A stretch of 64,000 bases of DNA from Segetibacter sp. (GCA_028288485.1 JAQBNO010000057.1:27197-91196); one strand, 5' to 3'. Shown: positions 17,275 through 26,610, numbered from the stretch's first letter. The notes: generated by a model from the letters alone, not told the origin. A program made the numbers and translations.

Positions 17275-19143
17275 ATGTCGCAAATACTTCAATTATTTGT
17301 CTTATTACCCCTGCTTGCTTTTTTAGCCAGTATGGTAATTTCTAAAAATAAGGAAAAACTTATTTCTGGCATTGCCATTACAACAACTGGTATTCATGCA
17401 ACTGGTAGTTTAATCTTTATTGTTTATTGGATAATAAATGGCTACCCGGTATTAGATATTAAACATCTTGTATTATACAAAACAGCTGCATTTGAATTTG
17501 TTATTAATTTCTATTTTGATAAAACCACAGCCGTATTTGCAACAGTAGGAGGAATAATAACATTACTGGTAAGCATCTTCAGCCGTTATTATTTGCACCG
17601 CGACGAAGGTTTTAAACGGTTTTTCAATACCCTGCTACTGTTTTTCCTCGGGTACAGCCTTATTGTTTTCTCAGGTAATTTTGAAACACTTTTTATTGGC
17701 TGGGAAATACTGGGGTTTTGTTCTTTCCTGCTGATTGCTTTTTACCGCGACAGGTATTTGCCGGTAAAAAATGCTTTAAAAGTAATTTCCATTTATCGTT
17801 TGGGCGATGTCTGCCTGATGCTTGCCATGTGGATGTGCCATCACCTGTTTCATGCAAATATTACCTTCAGCCAAATACATGATGAAGCTTTTATTGCTGA
17901 TCACCTTCCGCAACATACTTCCCTCTTTATTTTTACCTCGGTAATGATTGTTGTTGCAACAGCAGCTAAATCTGCAATGCTGCCTTTCTCCTCCTGGTTA
18001 CCGAGGGCAATGGAAGGACCTACAACTTCGAGCGCGGTTTTCTATGGATCTTTATCCGTTCACCTGGGCGCATTTTTATTGATACGAACTTACCCTTTTT
18101 GGGAGAACATTCTGGTTGTAAAACTATTGATCATAGTATTGGGATTAACAAGCAGCATTATAGCCTCCTCTATTGCCCGGGTTCAGTCAACAGTTAAAAC
18201 CCAAATCGCTTATTCTTCCATTACCCAGATAGGATTAATTTTTATCGAAGTGGCATTAGGCTTTCACACACTTGCCTTGATTCATTTTGCGGGAAATGCC
18301 TTCTTAAGAACTTACCAGCTATTGGTATCACCATCGGTATTAAGTTACGAGATACATGATATGGTCTTCAACTACAAACCTCCGATCCACGATCAAAGCA
18401 CCGGTACTTTACAGAAAATAAAAAATGCCATTTACGTATTAAGCATAAAAGAATGGAACATCGACTGGTTTTTGTATCATTTTCTATGGTATCCTTTCAA
18501 ATGGATCGGAAGTAAAATGCATTTTTTGGGAAAGCCCGTATCAATTATTTTATTAGCCATCGTTTTCTTGTTCGGTGTGATGAGTTTTACGAACCAGGAT
18601 GGCAGGTCGCTCCACTTAGAGAACTTTCTAACGCATGTTTTTTCGCTCCTTGGTTTGTTGTTGGTATTAAGCTCGTTCACAAAAAGGGATGATGCACGAA
18701 GAGCCTGGCTATTCGTAATAGCAGGCCAGTGTTTTGTTACATTATCAATAGTGATTGACGATAACGTCGATTTGATAGAGGCTTTTATTTACCTCAGTGG
18801 AATAACTGTGGGTGCCGTTATTGGTTACATATGCCTGAACAGGATAAAGCAGGTCGATAACGACATCAGTTTAAACCAGTTTCACGGGTATTCTTACGAA
18901 AAACCAAAGATTGCCTTTATCTTCCTGTTAAGTTGCCTGGCTTTAATTGGCTTTCCGTTTACCCCCACGTTCCTGGGAATCGACTTACTATTCACACACA
19001 TTCACCGCGACCAGCCTATATTAGTTGCACTTACTTCTTTCAGCTTCATATTTATTGAAATAGCCATCTTAAGAATTTATGCCCGTATTTTTATGGGTCA
19101 GCATAAAAAGAATAACCATCCTATCGCTTACAGGTCGTCGTAA
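17275..19143 (+). CDS. dabB: DabB, membrane subunit of the inorganic carbon pump (NuoL/MrpA-like)
   Basis: The 622-residue membrane protein belongs to the proton-pumping antiporter family of complex I subunit L. About 14-16 hydrophobic segments are visible. The channel motifs are present: FIGWEILGFCSFLLI (conserved Glu), AAKSAMLPFSSWLPRAMEGPT (Lys and Glu) and TVKTQIAYSSITQIG. No other Nuo or Mrp subunit is encoded nearby; the partner is DabA, 9 bp upstream. DabB is expected to let H+ or Na+ flow inward to power DabA. A strong bidirectional terminator follows directly. Confidence 0.93.
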   Translation: MSQILQLFVLLPLLAFLASMVISKNKEKLISGIAITTTGIHATGSLIFIVYWIINGYPVLDIKHLVLYKTAAFEFVINFYFDKTTAVFATVGGIITLLVSIFSRYYLHRDEGFKRFFNTLLLFFLGYSLIVFSGNFETLFIGWEILGFCSFLLIAFYRDRYLPVKNALKVISIYRLGDVCLMLAMWMCHHLFHANITFSQIHDEAFIADHLPQHTSLFIFTSVMIVVATAAKSAMLPFSSWLPRAMEGPTTSSAVFYGSLSVHLGAFLLIRTYPFWENILVVKLLIIVLGLTSSIIASSIARVQSTVKTQIAYSSITQIGLIFIEVALGFHTLALIHFAGNAFLRTYQLLVSPSVLSYEIHDMVFNYKPPIHDQSTGTLQKIKNAIYVLSIKEWNIDWFLYHFLWYPFKWIGSKMHFLGKPVSIILLAIVFLFGVMSFTNQDGRSLHLENFLTHVFSLLGLLLVLSSFTKRDDARRAWLFVIAGQCFVTLSIVIDDNVDLIEAFIYLSGITVGAVIGYICLNRIKQVDNDISLNQFHGYSYEKPKIAFIFLLSCLALIGFPFTPTFLGIDLLFTHIHRDQPILVALTSFSFIFIEIAILRIYARIFMGQHKKNNHPIAYRSS

Positions 19144-19152
19144 TAAGAAGTT

Positions 19153-19201
19153 AAAAATGAACAAGGCCGGCTCTTTAATTGAGCCAGCCTTGTTCATTTT
19201 T
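19153..19201. terminator. Bidirectional terminator between dabB and the enoyl-CoA hydratase gene
   Basis: AAAAATGAACAAGGC plus GGCTC pairs with GAGCC plus GCCTTGTTCATTTTT, with a single mismatch and a 7-nt loop. The A-run on one side and T-run on the other allow termination of the two convergent transcripts. Confidence 0.88.
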
Positions 19202-19280
19202 ATAATGTGCGTTTTCTCTTAAAAGTATCTTCAATGGCATGTATAAGAATTTCTGGGGAGCCAACAGAAGTTTCCTTTTT

Positions 19281-19310
19281 CAACATCGTTGTGTCACTCA
19301 CTTGTACGTT
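19281..19310 (+). repeat. Dispersed intergenic repeat core, GTTGTGTCACTC type
   Basis: CAACATCGTTGTGTCACTC then ACTTGTACGTT. Only the core half is present. It lies within the short gap downstream of the enoyl-CoA hydratase gene. Confidence 0.7.
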
Positions 19311-19431
19311 CCGAACTCCCTTTACCAAAAGCTTTAAAAGGGAATACCCAATAAAAAGTTCTTCATTCACAATTCTCCGCTCACCAAGCACATCATTCAC
19401 CTTTGCCCATTCATCACTAACCACTCACAAA

Positions 19432-20214
19432 CTAGCTCACCTTACTCTTGCTCCTGAACTTCTGGATAAAGTTCCTGCTATAATCACTTAAGATCAACCT
19501 TCCGCTGATCGAAGCTCTTTCTTTTAACAACTCATCCCAGTCCTCTGTCCCTTTCCAAAACACTTTTTTCAATTCTCTCATTGCTTCAGGATTGCTTTGA
19601 GAAAGCGTAAAAGACAATCTTTCAATTGAATCTTCCATTCCCGATACTTCCGGATGTAATTCTGCATATAGACCTTTTCTTCGTGCCCAGTCACCTGAAC
19701 GCCACATATTGGCGTCGATCGTTAATTGTGTAAACGACGATAAGCCAATTTTTCTTTGAACTGCAGGGCCGATTACAAACGGGCCGAAACCGGCGCCGAG
19801 TTCACTTAATTTGATATCGGCACCTTCTACCGCGATGGCATAATCTGCAGCCGCAGCAAGGCCAACGCCGCCACCCACAGTTTTACCATGAACCCGTGCA
19901 ATAATAAACTGCGGAGCTTTCCGCATTGCGTTGATTACTTTACCATAACCACTGAAGAATTGATACCCTTCTTCGGCTGTTTTTATGTTTTCCAGTTCAT
20001 CAAAAGATGCCCCTGAACAGAATATTTTTTCACCCGCCGAACGGAGAATAATCACTTTTGTGCCTGGATTTACTCCCTCACTATGGATGGCTTGAGCAAG
20101 AGTTTCCAGCATTTTTCCAGGCAATGAATTTCCTTGTGGATGGAAAAATTCTAAGGTTGTAATTCCGTGTTCCTTTTCAGTTTTTACATATCCATCGTTT
20201 ACCTGCGTAATCAT
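19432..20214 (-). CDS. Enoyl-CoA hydratase/isomerase family protein
   Basis: This is a crotonase-fold protein of 260 residues that would hydrate or isomerise an acyl-CoA double bond. The oxyanion-hole stretches are CSGASFDEL (about 66-74) and HGKTVGGGVGLAAAADYA (about 108-126). The acidic residue of the second catalytic position is in KLSELGAGF. The sequence is closest in character to methylglutaconyl-CoA hydratase or PaaG-like members, but the substrate cannot be fixed. No other fatty-acid or leucine degradation gene is adjacent. It converges on dabB. Confidence 0.85.
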   Translation of the reverse strand: MITQVNDGYVKTEKEHGITTLEFFHPQGNSLPGKMLETLAQAIHSEGVNPGTKVIILRSAGEKIFCSGASFDELENIKTAEEGYQFFSGYGKVINAMRKAPQFIIARVHGKTVGGGVGLAAAADYAIAVEGADIKLSELGAGFGPFVIGPAVQRKIGLSSFTQLTIDANMWRSGDWARRKGLYAELHPEVSGMEDSIERLSFTLSQSNPEAMRELKKVFWKGTEDWDELLKERASISGRLILSDYSRNFIQKFRSKSKVS

Positions 20215-21087
20215 GAGTTTATAATTTAGTTTTTTAGATGTCTTTTAAAATGTGCAAGGATGGCAGAACTTTCAACAATAGCCAATTCTCATTTTTCTAC
20301 TTCCACAACTCTACGACCGGGGCCTTACCACGCGTTATAGTTGCTTTTCACTTTACGGTTGATTTTATTATTTTAACAAAATTCAAAAGGATAAAGTTTA
20401 TTATAGAATCAGGCCTCGTAATTACTCTTTCATAAAATTACAATTTCTTCAACCTCTTTTACATTAAAGGTCCTGCAACTTAAAAAATTGAAAACCGGTC
20501 CTCTTCTTAGATGTCAACTCGTGGTAAAAGTTTAGTAACTGTCCGGCACTTTAACCGTTAACAATAATCCTTTTACCGAAATATGCTTTTTTCAACTAAT
20601 TAAAGCGGCCCATTGAATGCATCGAAAAGAATAGCCCTTTCTACAAACAGCTATAAAATTGAAAGTGGTTTTTTGAAAACTTATTGTATCGGGAAGTATT
20701 TAAATAACGGGTAAATGATTAAAGAAATTGTTTATTCCTTATAGAATTTAAAAAAAGTTCAGGAGCAATATCTAAGCGTTTAACAGGAGTAGAATATGCA
20801 GCAGAATTGTTAGAGCAAAAGCAAATGTTTCTCTGTTTCCCGGCCTACTTCTCCTAACGAGAAGGACCGGGTCTGCCCGAATGAATTCTTTCAGGCGGGG
20901 ATGCGGTTAAATGCTGCTGATAAAACACAAAGTAAAAGTGAGTGACACTACTTGTCCCCTTCAGGCAATGATGCTGAAAAAAGTTATCAAGCTTGTCTCA
21001 AAAAACTTCCGCTTGCTGCCACCGTCCACAAACCTACATTCATCGCTGGCACAGCTTTATTACAATCTATAACCTAACGCCACAGCC
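20215..21087. other. Long intergenic region between the hydratase gene and ligD
   Basis: I see no gene in these 870 bp. A 65-codon frame at 20238-20435 has no features of a protein. One core copy of the dispersed repeat lies near the right end. Both flanking genes are transcribed outward, so two promoters must lie here, but none matches the consensus clearly. Confidence 0.55.
20930..20957 (-). repeat. Dispersed intergenic repeat core, GTGTCACTC type
   Basis: Minus strand: ACAAGTAGTGTCACTCACTT then TTACTTT. The GTTG start is altered to AGTAG. Confidence 0.5.
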
Positions 21088-23130
21088 ATGAAAACAAAAG
21101 ATCCGAAGCCTGACACTAAAATAGAGGCCCTTTTAAAAAAAGGAACCAAAACCAATTTTCCCGAAGACATAAAGCCGATGCTTGCGACACTGGTTGATAA
21201 ACCGGTAGAAGAGCCTGGCTGGATGTACGAGGTAAAGTGGGACGGCTTCAGGTCGCTTGGCTATATAAACAATGGTGTAGTTGATATTCGTTCCAGGAAC
21301 AATAAATCGTTTAACGAAAAGTTTTATCCTGTTTTTGATGCGTTGAAACAATGGGGACTAAACGTAGTTGTCGACGGCGAAGTGGTGGTATTAAATGAAA
21401 AAGGTGTTCCTGATTTTAGTGATCTGCAAAACTGGCGAAGTGAAGCAGATGGACGGCTTGTCTATTACCTTTTTGATATTTTATGGCTTGAAGGAACCGA
21501 CCTGATGAAGGTACCACTTAAAGAGCGGCGCGAAATATTGCAGGCAGTTGCACCCAAAGAAGGCATCCTGAAAGTGAGCGAAAACTTTGATGCTACAGGT
21601 AGCGAATTCTTTGCTTTGGCAGATAAAATGGGGCTGGAGGGAATAATGGCTAAAAAGGAAACCAGCCTTTATTCTCCCGATCTGCGCAGTAAAGAGTGGC
21701 TGAAAATAAAAACCGAAAAACACCAGGAACTGATCATTGGCGGTTACACATGTAATGAAGGATCTCCCAAACCTTTTAGTGCATTGTTACTTGGTTGGTT
21801 TCAAAGCGGCGCATTTCATCATGTAACGCCGGTAGGTACCGGTTTTACCGTTAAACACCAAAAGGAAATCATCGAAAAGCTAAAGCCGTTCGTAATCCCC
21901 GATTGTCCTTTTGTACATGTTCCCGCATTTAACAAGCCTTCGCGGTTCCGGCCAAATCCTCCTAAAGCAGAAGTGACATGGGTGAAACCTGAAATCGTTT
22001 GCGAGATCAGCTACCGCGAAATGACAAAAGATGGCGGCATCCGCCATCCGTCATTTAGAGGTTTACGTGAAGATAAAAATGCAAAAGATGTGGTTCGTGA
22101 AAAACCGGTACCTGTAACTGAAGTGGTTAATGAAGAAAATACCCTGGTTAAGAAAAAGGTACTTGGAGCGCCAACAAAAAAAGAAAGGCAATCGCTCTTA
22201 AATCCAACTGAAGAATCGCAGGTCAAAAATGTTTGTGGGCATGATCTCAAGTTTACCAATCTCGGCAAAGTATACTGGCCAAAAGAAGGTTATACCAAAC
22301 GCGATATGTTGAATTACTATTACCAGGTTGCGCCTTTTATGTTGCCCTATGTAAAAGACAAGCCCCAGACCCTGAACCGTTACCCGAATGGCATTGATGG
22401 AAAAACATTTTACCAAAAAGACGTAAAAGGCAAAGCTCCCGAATGGGTGGAGACCTTTCCTTACCACAGTTATACAGATGGCCGGGACAAAGAGTTTGCA
22501 GTGATCACCGATGAAGCAAGCCTGTTATATGTTGCCGGGCTCGGATGCATAGAAATAAATCCGTGGAGCAGCAAGACCGCAACACCCGACAATCCTGATT
22601 GGTGCATCATTGATCTCGACCCTGATAAGAACACCTTTGAACAGGTAATTGAAACAGCCTGTGTCACCAAACAGATCTTAGATGCTATTGAAGTTCCTGC
22701 CTATTGTAAAACTTCCGGTTCTACCGGTCTGCATATCTATATTCCATTTGGTGCCAAATACGATTATGAAGATTCAAAAGAGTTCGGACGGGCGCTCGCA
22801 AAACTGATACATGGACAACTTCCCGACTACACAAGCATCGAACGAAAGGTTAGCGACAGGAAAGGAAAAATGTATATCGACTTTCTTCAGAACCGTCCCC
22901 AGGCGACTGTTGCCGGTCCTTATTCATTACGGCCGAAACCATTTGCCCCTGTTTCCATGCCTCTGCATTGGGAAGAGATAAAGCCGGGTTTACAAATCAA
23001 GAACTTCACCATCAAAAACGCCATGGCAAGAGTAAAGGAACAAGGGGATATTTTCACTGGTGTGTTAGGTGAAGGTATTGATTTGCAGAAAGCTTTAAAA
23101 AATGTGGAGAGTATGTTTGGGGGAAAGTAA
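21088..23130 (+). CDS. ligD: ATP-dependent DNA ligase D (ligase-polymerase type)
   Basis: LigD repairs double-strand breaks by non-homologous end joining with Ku. The 680 residues hold two domains in the order ligase then polymerase. The ligase (about 28-340) has the adenylated Lys50 in EVKWDGFR, the VVDGEVVV motif and EGIMAKK. The archaeo-eukaryotic primase-type polymerase (about 380-670) starts at LTNLGKVYWPKEG and has the metal-binding DLDPD (Asp509, Asp511) and SGSTGLHIYIP. The phosphoesterase domain present in many LigD proteins is missing. No ku gene is in the window, so the partner must be elsewhere. Confidence 0.95.
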   Translation: MKTKDPKPDTKIEALLKKGTKTNFPEDIKPMLATLVDKPVEEPGWMYEVKWDGFRSLGYINNGVVDIRSRNNKSFNEKFYPVFDALKQWGLNVVVDGEVVVLNEKGVPDFSDLQNWRSEADGRLVYYLFDILWLEGTDLMKVPLKERREILQAVAPKEGILKVSENFDATGSEFFALADKMGLEGIMAKKETSLYSPDLRSKEWLKIKTEKHQELIIGGYTCNEGSPKPFSALLLGWFQSGAFHHVTPVGTGFTVKHQKEIIEKLKPFVIPDCPFVHVPAFNKPSRFRPNPPKAEVTWVKPEIVCEISYREMTKDGGIRHPSFRGLREDKNAKDVVREKPVPVTEVVNEENTLVKKKVLGAPTKKERQSLLNPTEESQVKNVCGHDLKFTNLGKVYWPKEGYTKRDMLNYYYQVAPFMLPYVKDKPQTLNRYPNGIDGKTFYQKDVKGKAPEWVETFPYHSYTDGRDKEFAVITDEASLLYVAGLGCIEINPWSSKTATPDNPDWCIIDLDPDKNTFEQVIETACVTKQILDAIEVPAYCKTSGSTGLHIYIPFGAKYDYEDSKEFGRALAKLIHGQLPDYTSIERKVSDRKGKMYIDFLQNRPQATVAGPYSLRPKPFAPVSMPLHWEEIKPGLQIKNFTIKNAMARVKEQGDIFTGVLGEGIDLQKALKNVESMFGGK

Positions 23131-23281
23131 TCAATTCGATAAAGAAGCTATTTATCATGTCAATAATAAATGGGGGTTGCAGGGTTACACCACTTTTCAA
23201 CTCTCCAGGATTGATAACCAGCTTATGCTTGATGCTTTAGATACTGTCTACAATGACATGTTGAAAAGTAAGAAAAAATAG
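23102..23281 (+). CDS. Possible small ORF overlapping the end of ligD
   Basis: An ATG at 23102, inside the last codons of ligD in another frame, opens 59 codons ending KKK-stop. The part after the ligD stop reads like a genuine protein C-terminus (HVNNKWGLQGYTTFQLS then IDNQLMLDALDTVYNDMLK). It may be a tiny gene translated by coupling, or the tail of an older gene cut by ligD. No homology can be named. Confidence 0.35.
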   Translation: MWRVCLGESNQFDKEAIYHVNNKWGLQGYTTFQLSRIDNQLMLDALDTVYNDMLKSKKK

Positions 23282-23388
23282 CAGTGTTTACTGCAGGCTA
23301 AAGTGCAACAAGAATAAGAACGAAGGCGGCTAACGGCTATTAATGGATTATGCATTCTCGCAAGCCAGTGAACGAGGCAGATGTAGCA

Positions 23389-23880
23389 TTATTTTTTCAA
23401 CAATTCATCCAGGTTACCATGCGCCATTGTAAAGCCTTCTTCAAAGCCCATTTCAATGATTTTTTCCATATCAACTTCACTGTCGAATGTAATTTCAACT
23501 TCCACCCTCGTGCCTGTATCCGTTGAACTGAAGATATTCTTCCAATGCATACCAGGGATATCATGCGTTATGTTTCCGTTCTCATCACAAAACGAGTCTC
23601 GTGCACTAAAGCTTTTATTTGGAACAATTGTTTTAAAGTCTTCGCGGCAATAAGATTCAGTCCCATCCGGTCCTACCATACTATACAGCCAAAGACCACC
23701 TTCACGAAAGTCCATCGATTTTGTTTTTGCTTTCCATGGCTTCGGCGCCCACCACTCATCCAGTATATTTTTATCGGTCCAGGCTTTCCACACTTCTTCC
23801 AGCGGAGCATCAAATTCCCTTACTACAATAAGTTTTTTGTTGGCTGCATCTTTCGCGATGGTTGTCTGTTTGTTACTCAT
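23389..23880 (-). CDS. SRPBCC / AHSA1-type domain protein
   Basis: This is a 163-residue helix-grip (START-like) protein of the activator-of-Hsp90-like group. Typical features are the opening [31 protein letters not shown], the central [13 protein letters not shown] and the final [19 protein letters not shown]. Such proteins bind a hydrophobic ligand in a central cavity; the ligand is unknown. Its start codon overlaps the stop of the ArsR-type regulator gene (ATGA), so the two are translationally coupled. Paired ArsR and SRPBCC genes are common and are thought to respond to one signal. Confidence 0.88.
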   Translation of the reverse strand: MSNKQTTIAKDAANKKLIVVREFDAPLEEVWKAWTDKNILDEWWAPKPWKAKTKSMDFREGGLWLYSMVGPDGTESYCREDFKTIVPNKSFSARDSFCDENGNITHDIPGMHWKNIFSSTDTGTRVEVEITFDSEVDMEKIIEMGFEEGFTMAHGNLDELLKK

Positions 23881-24197
23881 GGTTTTGTGTTTTTTATATT
23901 TTTTAATACAGTATCTAACTGGTTAAACCGGTCTTCCCACTTTTGGCGGAAAGGCTCAAGCCATTTATCTACTTCCTTCATTTTTTGAGGATTAAAATGA
24001 TAATATATTTCTCTTCCCGATTGTTCTTGCTTTACAAGGTCACTCTCCGCCAAAATTTTTATGTGCTTCGACACGGCTTGCCGGGTGCTTTCAAAGTGTT
24101 CAGCAATTGCATTTGGTGTCATTGCCTGGATGGCTAACAAAGTGAGAATTGCCCTGCGTGTAGGATCTGCAATTGCCTGGAATACGTCTCGTCTCAT
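23877..24197 (-). CDS. ArsR-family winged-helix repressor
   Basis: The 106-residue protein is a winged helix-turn-helix over almost its whole length: [17 protein letters not shown], then the recognition region [20 protein letters not shown], then the wing [11 protein letters not shown]. No metal-binding Cys pair (ELCVC) is present, so it is not a classical metal sensor; it belongs to the branch that travels with SRPBCC proteins. The C-terminal [20 protein letters not shown] is typical of that branch. It probably represses its own operon through the inverted repeat that overlaps the promoter directly upstream. Confidence 0.9.
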   Translation of the reverse strand: MRRDVFQAIADPTRRAILTLLAIQAMTPNAIAEHFESTRQAVSKHIKILAESDLVKQEQSGREIYYHFNPQKMKEVDKWLEPFRQKWEDRFNQLDTVLKNIKNTKP

Positions 24198-24212
24198 TTT
24201 ATATTCATTTTC

Positions 24213-24230
24213 TGCAACTAATCAGTTGCA
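24213..24230. promoter_or_regulatory. Probable operator of the ArsR-family repressor
   Basis: The perfect inverted repeat TGCAACT-AATC-AGTTGCA lies at the transcription start, just after the -7 box and 16 nt before the start codon. Its place and symmetry fit autorepression by the dimeric winged-helix protein encoded next to it. Confidence 0.65.
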
Positions 24231-24259
24231 AATATAAACGCGAAATCGAATGGTTGCAA
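24229..24259 (-). promoter_or_regulatory. Promoter of the arsR-SRPBCC operon
   Basis: On the minus strand TTG (24259-24257) is followed after 20 nt by TATATTTG (24236-24229), an exact Bacteroidota match. The operator begins inside the -7 box. Confidence 0.75.
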
Positions 24260-24287
24260 GTTTTTTTAATTTTTTCTTTACTCCAGC

Positions 24288-24470
24288 TTAATCCTGTTCC
24301 CCGAATTTTTTCTCGTGTTGAAAGTGGACGTTACTCTGGAAGACCATTATTTTCATCAAGTAGCGCTTTTGTCCAAGCTCTCCCCTTGCTCGCGCCAGTA
24401 TAATTGTCTTGTTTACCGGTTTAGTATCGTCACCCGTACTACTCTCATAATCTTCCGCAATATTTGCCAT
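24288..24470 (-). CDS. Possible small protein, 60 residues
   Basis: The frame starts at ATG 24470 with GGGAG about 5 nt upstream, which is unusual in this AT-rich region. The product begins MANIAEDYESSTGDDTKPVN and continues basic and mixed, without a signal peptide or a known motif. The opposite strand is also open here, so coding is uncertain. It is oriented with the small gene and the carrier gene behind it. Confidence 0.35.
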   Translation of the reverse strand: MANIAEDYESSTGDDTKPVNKTIILARARGELGQKRYLMKIMVFQSNVHFQHEKKFGEQD

Positions 24471-24544
24471 AATATCTCCCGTTCGGGGTTAGCTTAATCA
24501 TTTAAATAAATGGTCTCTATAGTACAAGCAACTACTGATAAACT

Positions 24545-24703
24545 TTAGGCTATCGGAATTAAAATGCGTATTATATCGTTAAAAATCCTGTTCTGGCGCC
24601 TTACTGTCTTCAACGATAAATCTTTCATCTTGTGTTCTTTAATGAAAGCTTCAACCATTTTTAACTCTTCGTCGTTTGCTGTTTCTATTAATACACTTTT
24701 CAT
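24545..24703 (-). CDS. Possible small protein, 52 residues, antitoxin-like
   Basis: The ATG at 24703 opens a short frame: MKSVLIETANDEELKMVEAF then IKEHKMKDLSLK. An N-terminal beta strand followed by an amphipathic helix resembles small Bacteroidota antitoxin-like proteins, but I cannot name the family and no toxin gene is adjacent. It starts 33 bp after the stop of the MFS gene in the same direction. Confidence 0.4.
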   Translation of the reverse strand: MKSVLIETANDEELKMVEAFIKEHKMKDLSLKTVRRQNRIFNDIIRILIPIA

Positions 24704-24736
24704 TGTTTTGGATATGTGAGGTAAATCAATTTCTCC

Positions 24737-26062
24737 CTATACTAATTTTGGTTCTAATTCCGGATCTTTAATTGTAACGTGCGTTATTTTACCAACCAGG
24801 AAAATATAAGAGAGCGCACCGATCAATCCTAAGGCGCCAATAAAAACAAGGGCCGGTTCAAAATCTCCTTCTTTTACCAAAAAACCGATTACGATGGGCA
24901 CGACGATGGAAGCTAAATTACCCATGAAATTAAACACCCCACCTGTTAGCCCAATCAGGTGCTTTGGCGATAAGATCGAAACAAATACCCAGGAGATTAA
25001 TGCCATCCCGGCCCCAAAGAAAGCCAGGGCCATAAAGAAAATAATATAGGTCGTATTGTTAGTGTAATTAGCGCCCACAATACTCGCCGATACAATAAGA
25101 CCAATAATAATGGGTGTCTTCCGTGCCATCCCGATAGATTTACCTTTACGCACCAGGTAATCTGATACGAAGCCCGACAAAAGCAAACCCCCGCATGCAG
25201 CCAAAAAAGGAATAGAAGCAAGGTAGCCCGATTTAATAAAGTTTAAGCCACGGTATTGAACCAGGTAAGTGGGAAACCAGGTCAGGAAAAACCAGAGCAT
25301 AGCGTTCATCGCGAATTGCCCAATGTATATACCCCACAAAGTACGGTTGGTGAATACCTGTTTTACATTCGCCCATTTCCAGATAGAGGGTTGCCCTGGT
25401 TCATTTTTTTTACCTGAGATTAAACCGCCTCCTTTTTCAATATAGTCGAGTTCGGCCTGGTTCACTTTCTTGTGATCCATCGGATCGCGGTAAAAAAAAT
25501 ACCACACTAATCCCCACACCAACCCTAACATGCCGGTGGTAACAAATAATCCTTTCCAGCCAAAATAAAATTGAATGGTTACCAAAACGGGTGTAAAAAA
25601 AGCAAGGCCGATGAATTGACCGCATACATACATGGCGATGGCGGAAGCCCTCTCATGGTCGGGAAACCAACTGGTGACGATGCGGTTATTGATAGGATAG
25701 GAAGGTGCTTCAAACGCCCCGGTTGCTAAGCGAAGTCCAAAGAGACTAACAAATCCTCTCGCAAATCCTTGAAATATCGTAGTCAGCGACCAGGTAATTA
25801 AACAAAATGCGTACAAGACTCTTGGTCCAAACCGGTCAGCTATCAAGCCTCCCGGAATTTGTAATAGCGCATAGGTCCAGCCAAAAGCCGAAAAGATCAA
25901 ACCCATTTCTACGGTAGATAATTGCAGATCTTTACTAAGAGCCGACGCAGCAACTGAAAGATTACTGCGGTCGAGGTAATTAATCATTACATTAACGAAC
26001 ACAAGGCTTAGCATAGCGTATCGTATCCTGGTTCTTTTGGTTCTGCCGGTTAGTTGTTCCAT
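24737..26062 (-). CDS. MFS transporter, anion:cation symporter (ACS) family
   Basis: The 441-residue inner-membrane carrier has 12 hydrophobic segments. The ACS-type signatures are NYLDRSNLSVAA in the first helix region, GWTYALLQIPGGLIADRFGPR at the 2-3 loop and GAFEAPSYPINNRIVTSWFPDHERASA after helix 4. Relatives import hexuronates, galactonate, glucarate and similar sugar acids with H+. The downstream position in a cluster with an SDR, a TIM-barrel isomerase, a periplasmic cytochrome dehydrogenase and a Gfo/Idh oxidoreductase suggests that it imports the oxidised sugar those enzymes make. The 710-bp gap to the SDR gene means that it may have its own promoter. Confidence 0.9.
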   Translation of the reverse strand: MEQLTGRTKRTRIRYAMLSLVFVNVMINYLDRSNLSVAASALSKDLQLSTVEMGLIFSAFGWTYALLQIPGGLIADRFGPRVLYAFCLITWSLTTIFQGFARGFVSLFGLRLATGAFEAPSYPINNRIVTSWFPDHERASAIAMYVCGQFIGLAFFTPVLVTIQFYFGWKGLFVTTGMLGLVWGLVWYFFYRDPMDHKKVNQAELDYIEKGGGLISGKKNEPGQPSIWKWANVKQVFTNRTLWGIYIGQFAMNAMLWFFLTWFPTYLVQYRGLNFIKSGYLASIPFLAACGGLLLSGFVSDYLVRKGKSIGMARKTPIIIGLIVSASIVGANYTNNTTYIIFFMALAFFGAGMALISWVFVSILSPKHLIGLTGGVFNFMGNLASIVVPIVIGFLVKEGDFEPALVFIGALGLIGALSYIFLVGKITHVTIKDPELEPKLV

Positions 26063-26165
26063 TGAAGGGGTATGGGGTATATGTGAACGGTTTAAATTTT
26101 TACAAAAAGCTACGATGTTGTTTACGTAAGTGTTATTTTTTGTTGACCAACTTTAGCCTCTTTAT

Positions 26166-26200
26166 TCATCAGCGTTGTGTCACTCACTTGTACTGTTAAT
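26166..26200 (+). repeat. Dispersed intergenic repeat core, GTTGTGTCACTC type
   Basis: TCATCAGCGTTGTGTCACTC then ACTTGTACTGTTAA. Only the core is present. Confidence 0.75.
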
Positions 26201-26268
26201 CCCCCTTTAACCAGATTTTATCCTGCAAGTGAAAGGTGGTCACGCACTGAACCTTTCCAGATCAATTA

Positions 26269-26391
26269 AGCATGAAAAACAAATGCTGAAGCCACAGTAG
26301 CACTTACGCTTAATCACCGTACAAGGAAAGAAACCGGATGTAATCGTTTCTTACTTGATTTTTCTTTGGTTACTTTCTATTCATCAGGGAA
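26269..26391 (+). repeat. Hairpin repeat shared with 36252-36372
   Basis: The blocks AGCATGAAAAACAAATG, TGAAGCCACAGTAGCAC, CGCTTAATCA, an inverted repeat GAAAGAAAC (26326-26334) / GTTTCTTAC (26346-26354), and TTTTTCTTTGGTTACTTTCT match the copy at 36252-36372 in order and spacing. Confidence 0.85.
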
Positions 26392-26610
26392 ATGCGAAGC
26401 ATTTATCGAAACCAATAAAAGCATAAACATTACTGAGATAAAAGAAAGTGACAACTTTGCAAATAGCAAGGCTATGAAACCAATAGTGTCTATTATAACA
26501 CTTAAATGAACCACCTTAAATATTCGATACCGTTAGCATGTTTACAAGAAGCGAGCACATTGGTTAGCTTCGAATCCATTCACTTTCGATGTTGCAGAAA
26601 TGGAAAAATA

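Noticed and set aside
19200..19424. 74-codon minus-strand frame downstream of the enoyl-CoA hydratase gene
   Set aside because: Its middle (QVSDTT) is read from the repeat core, and no family resemblance was seen.
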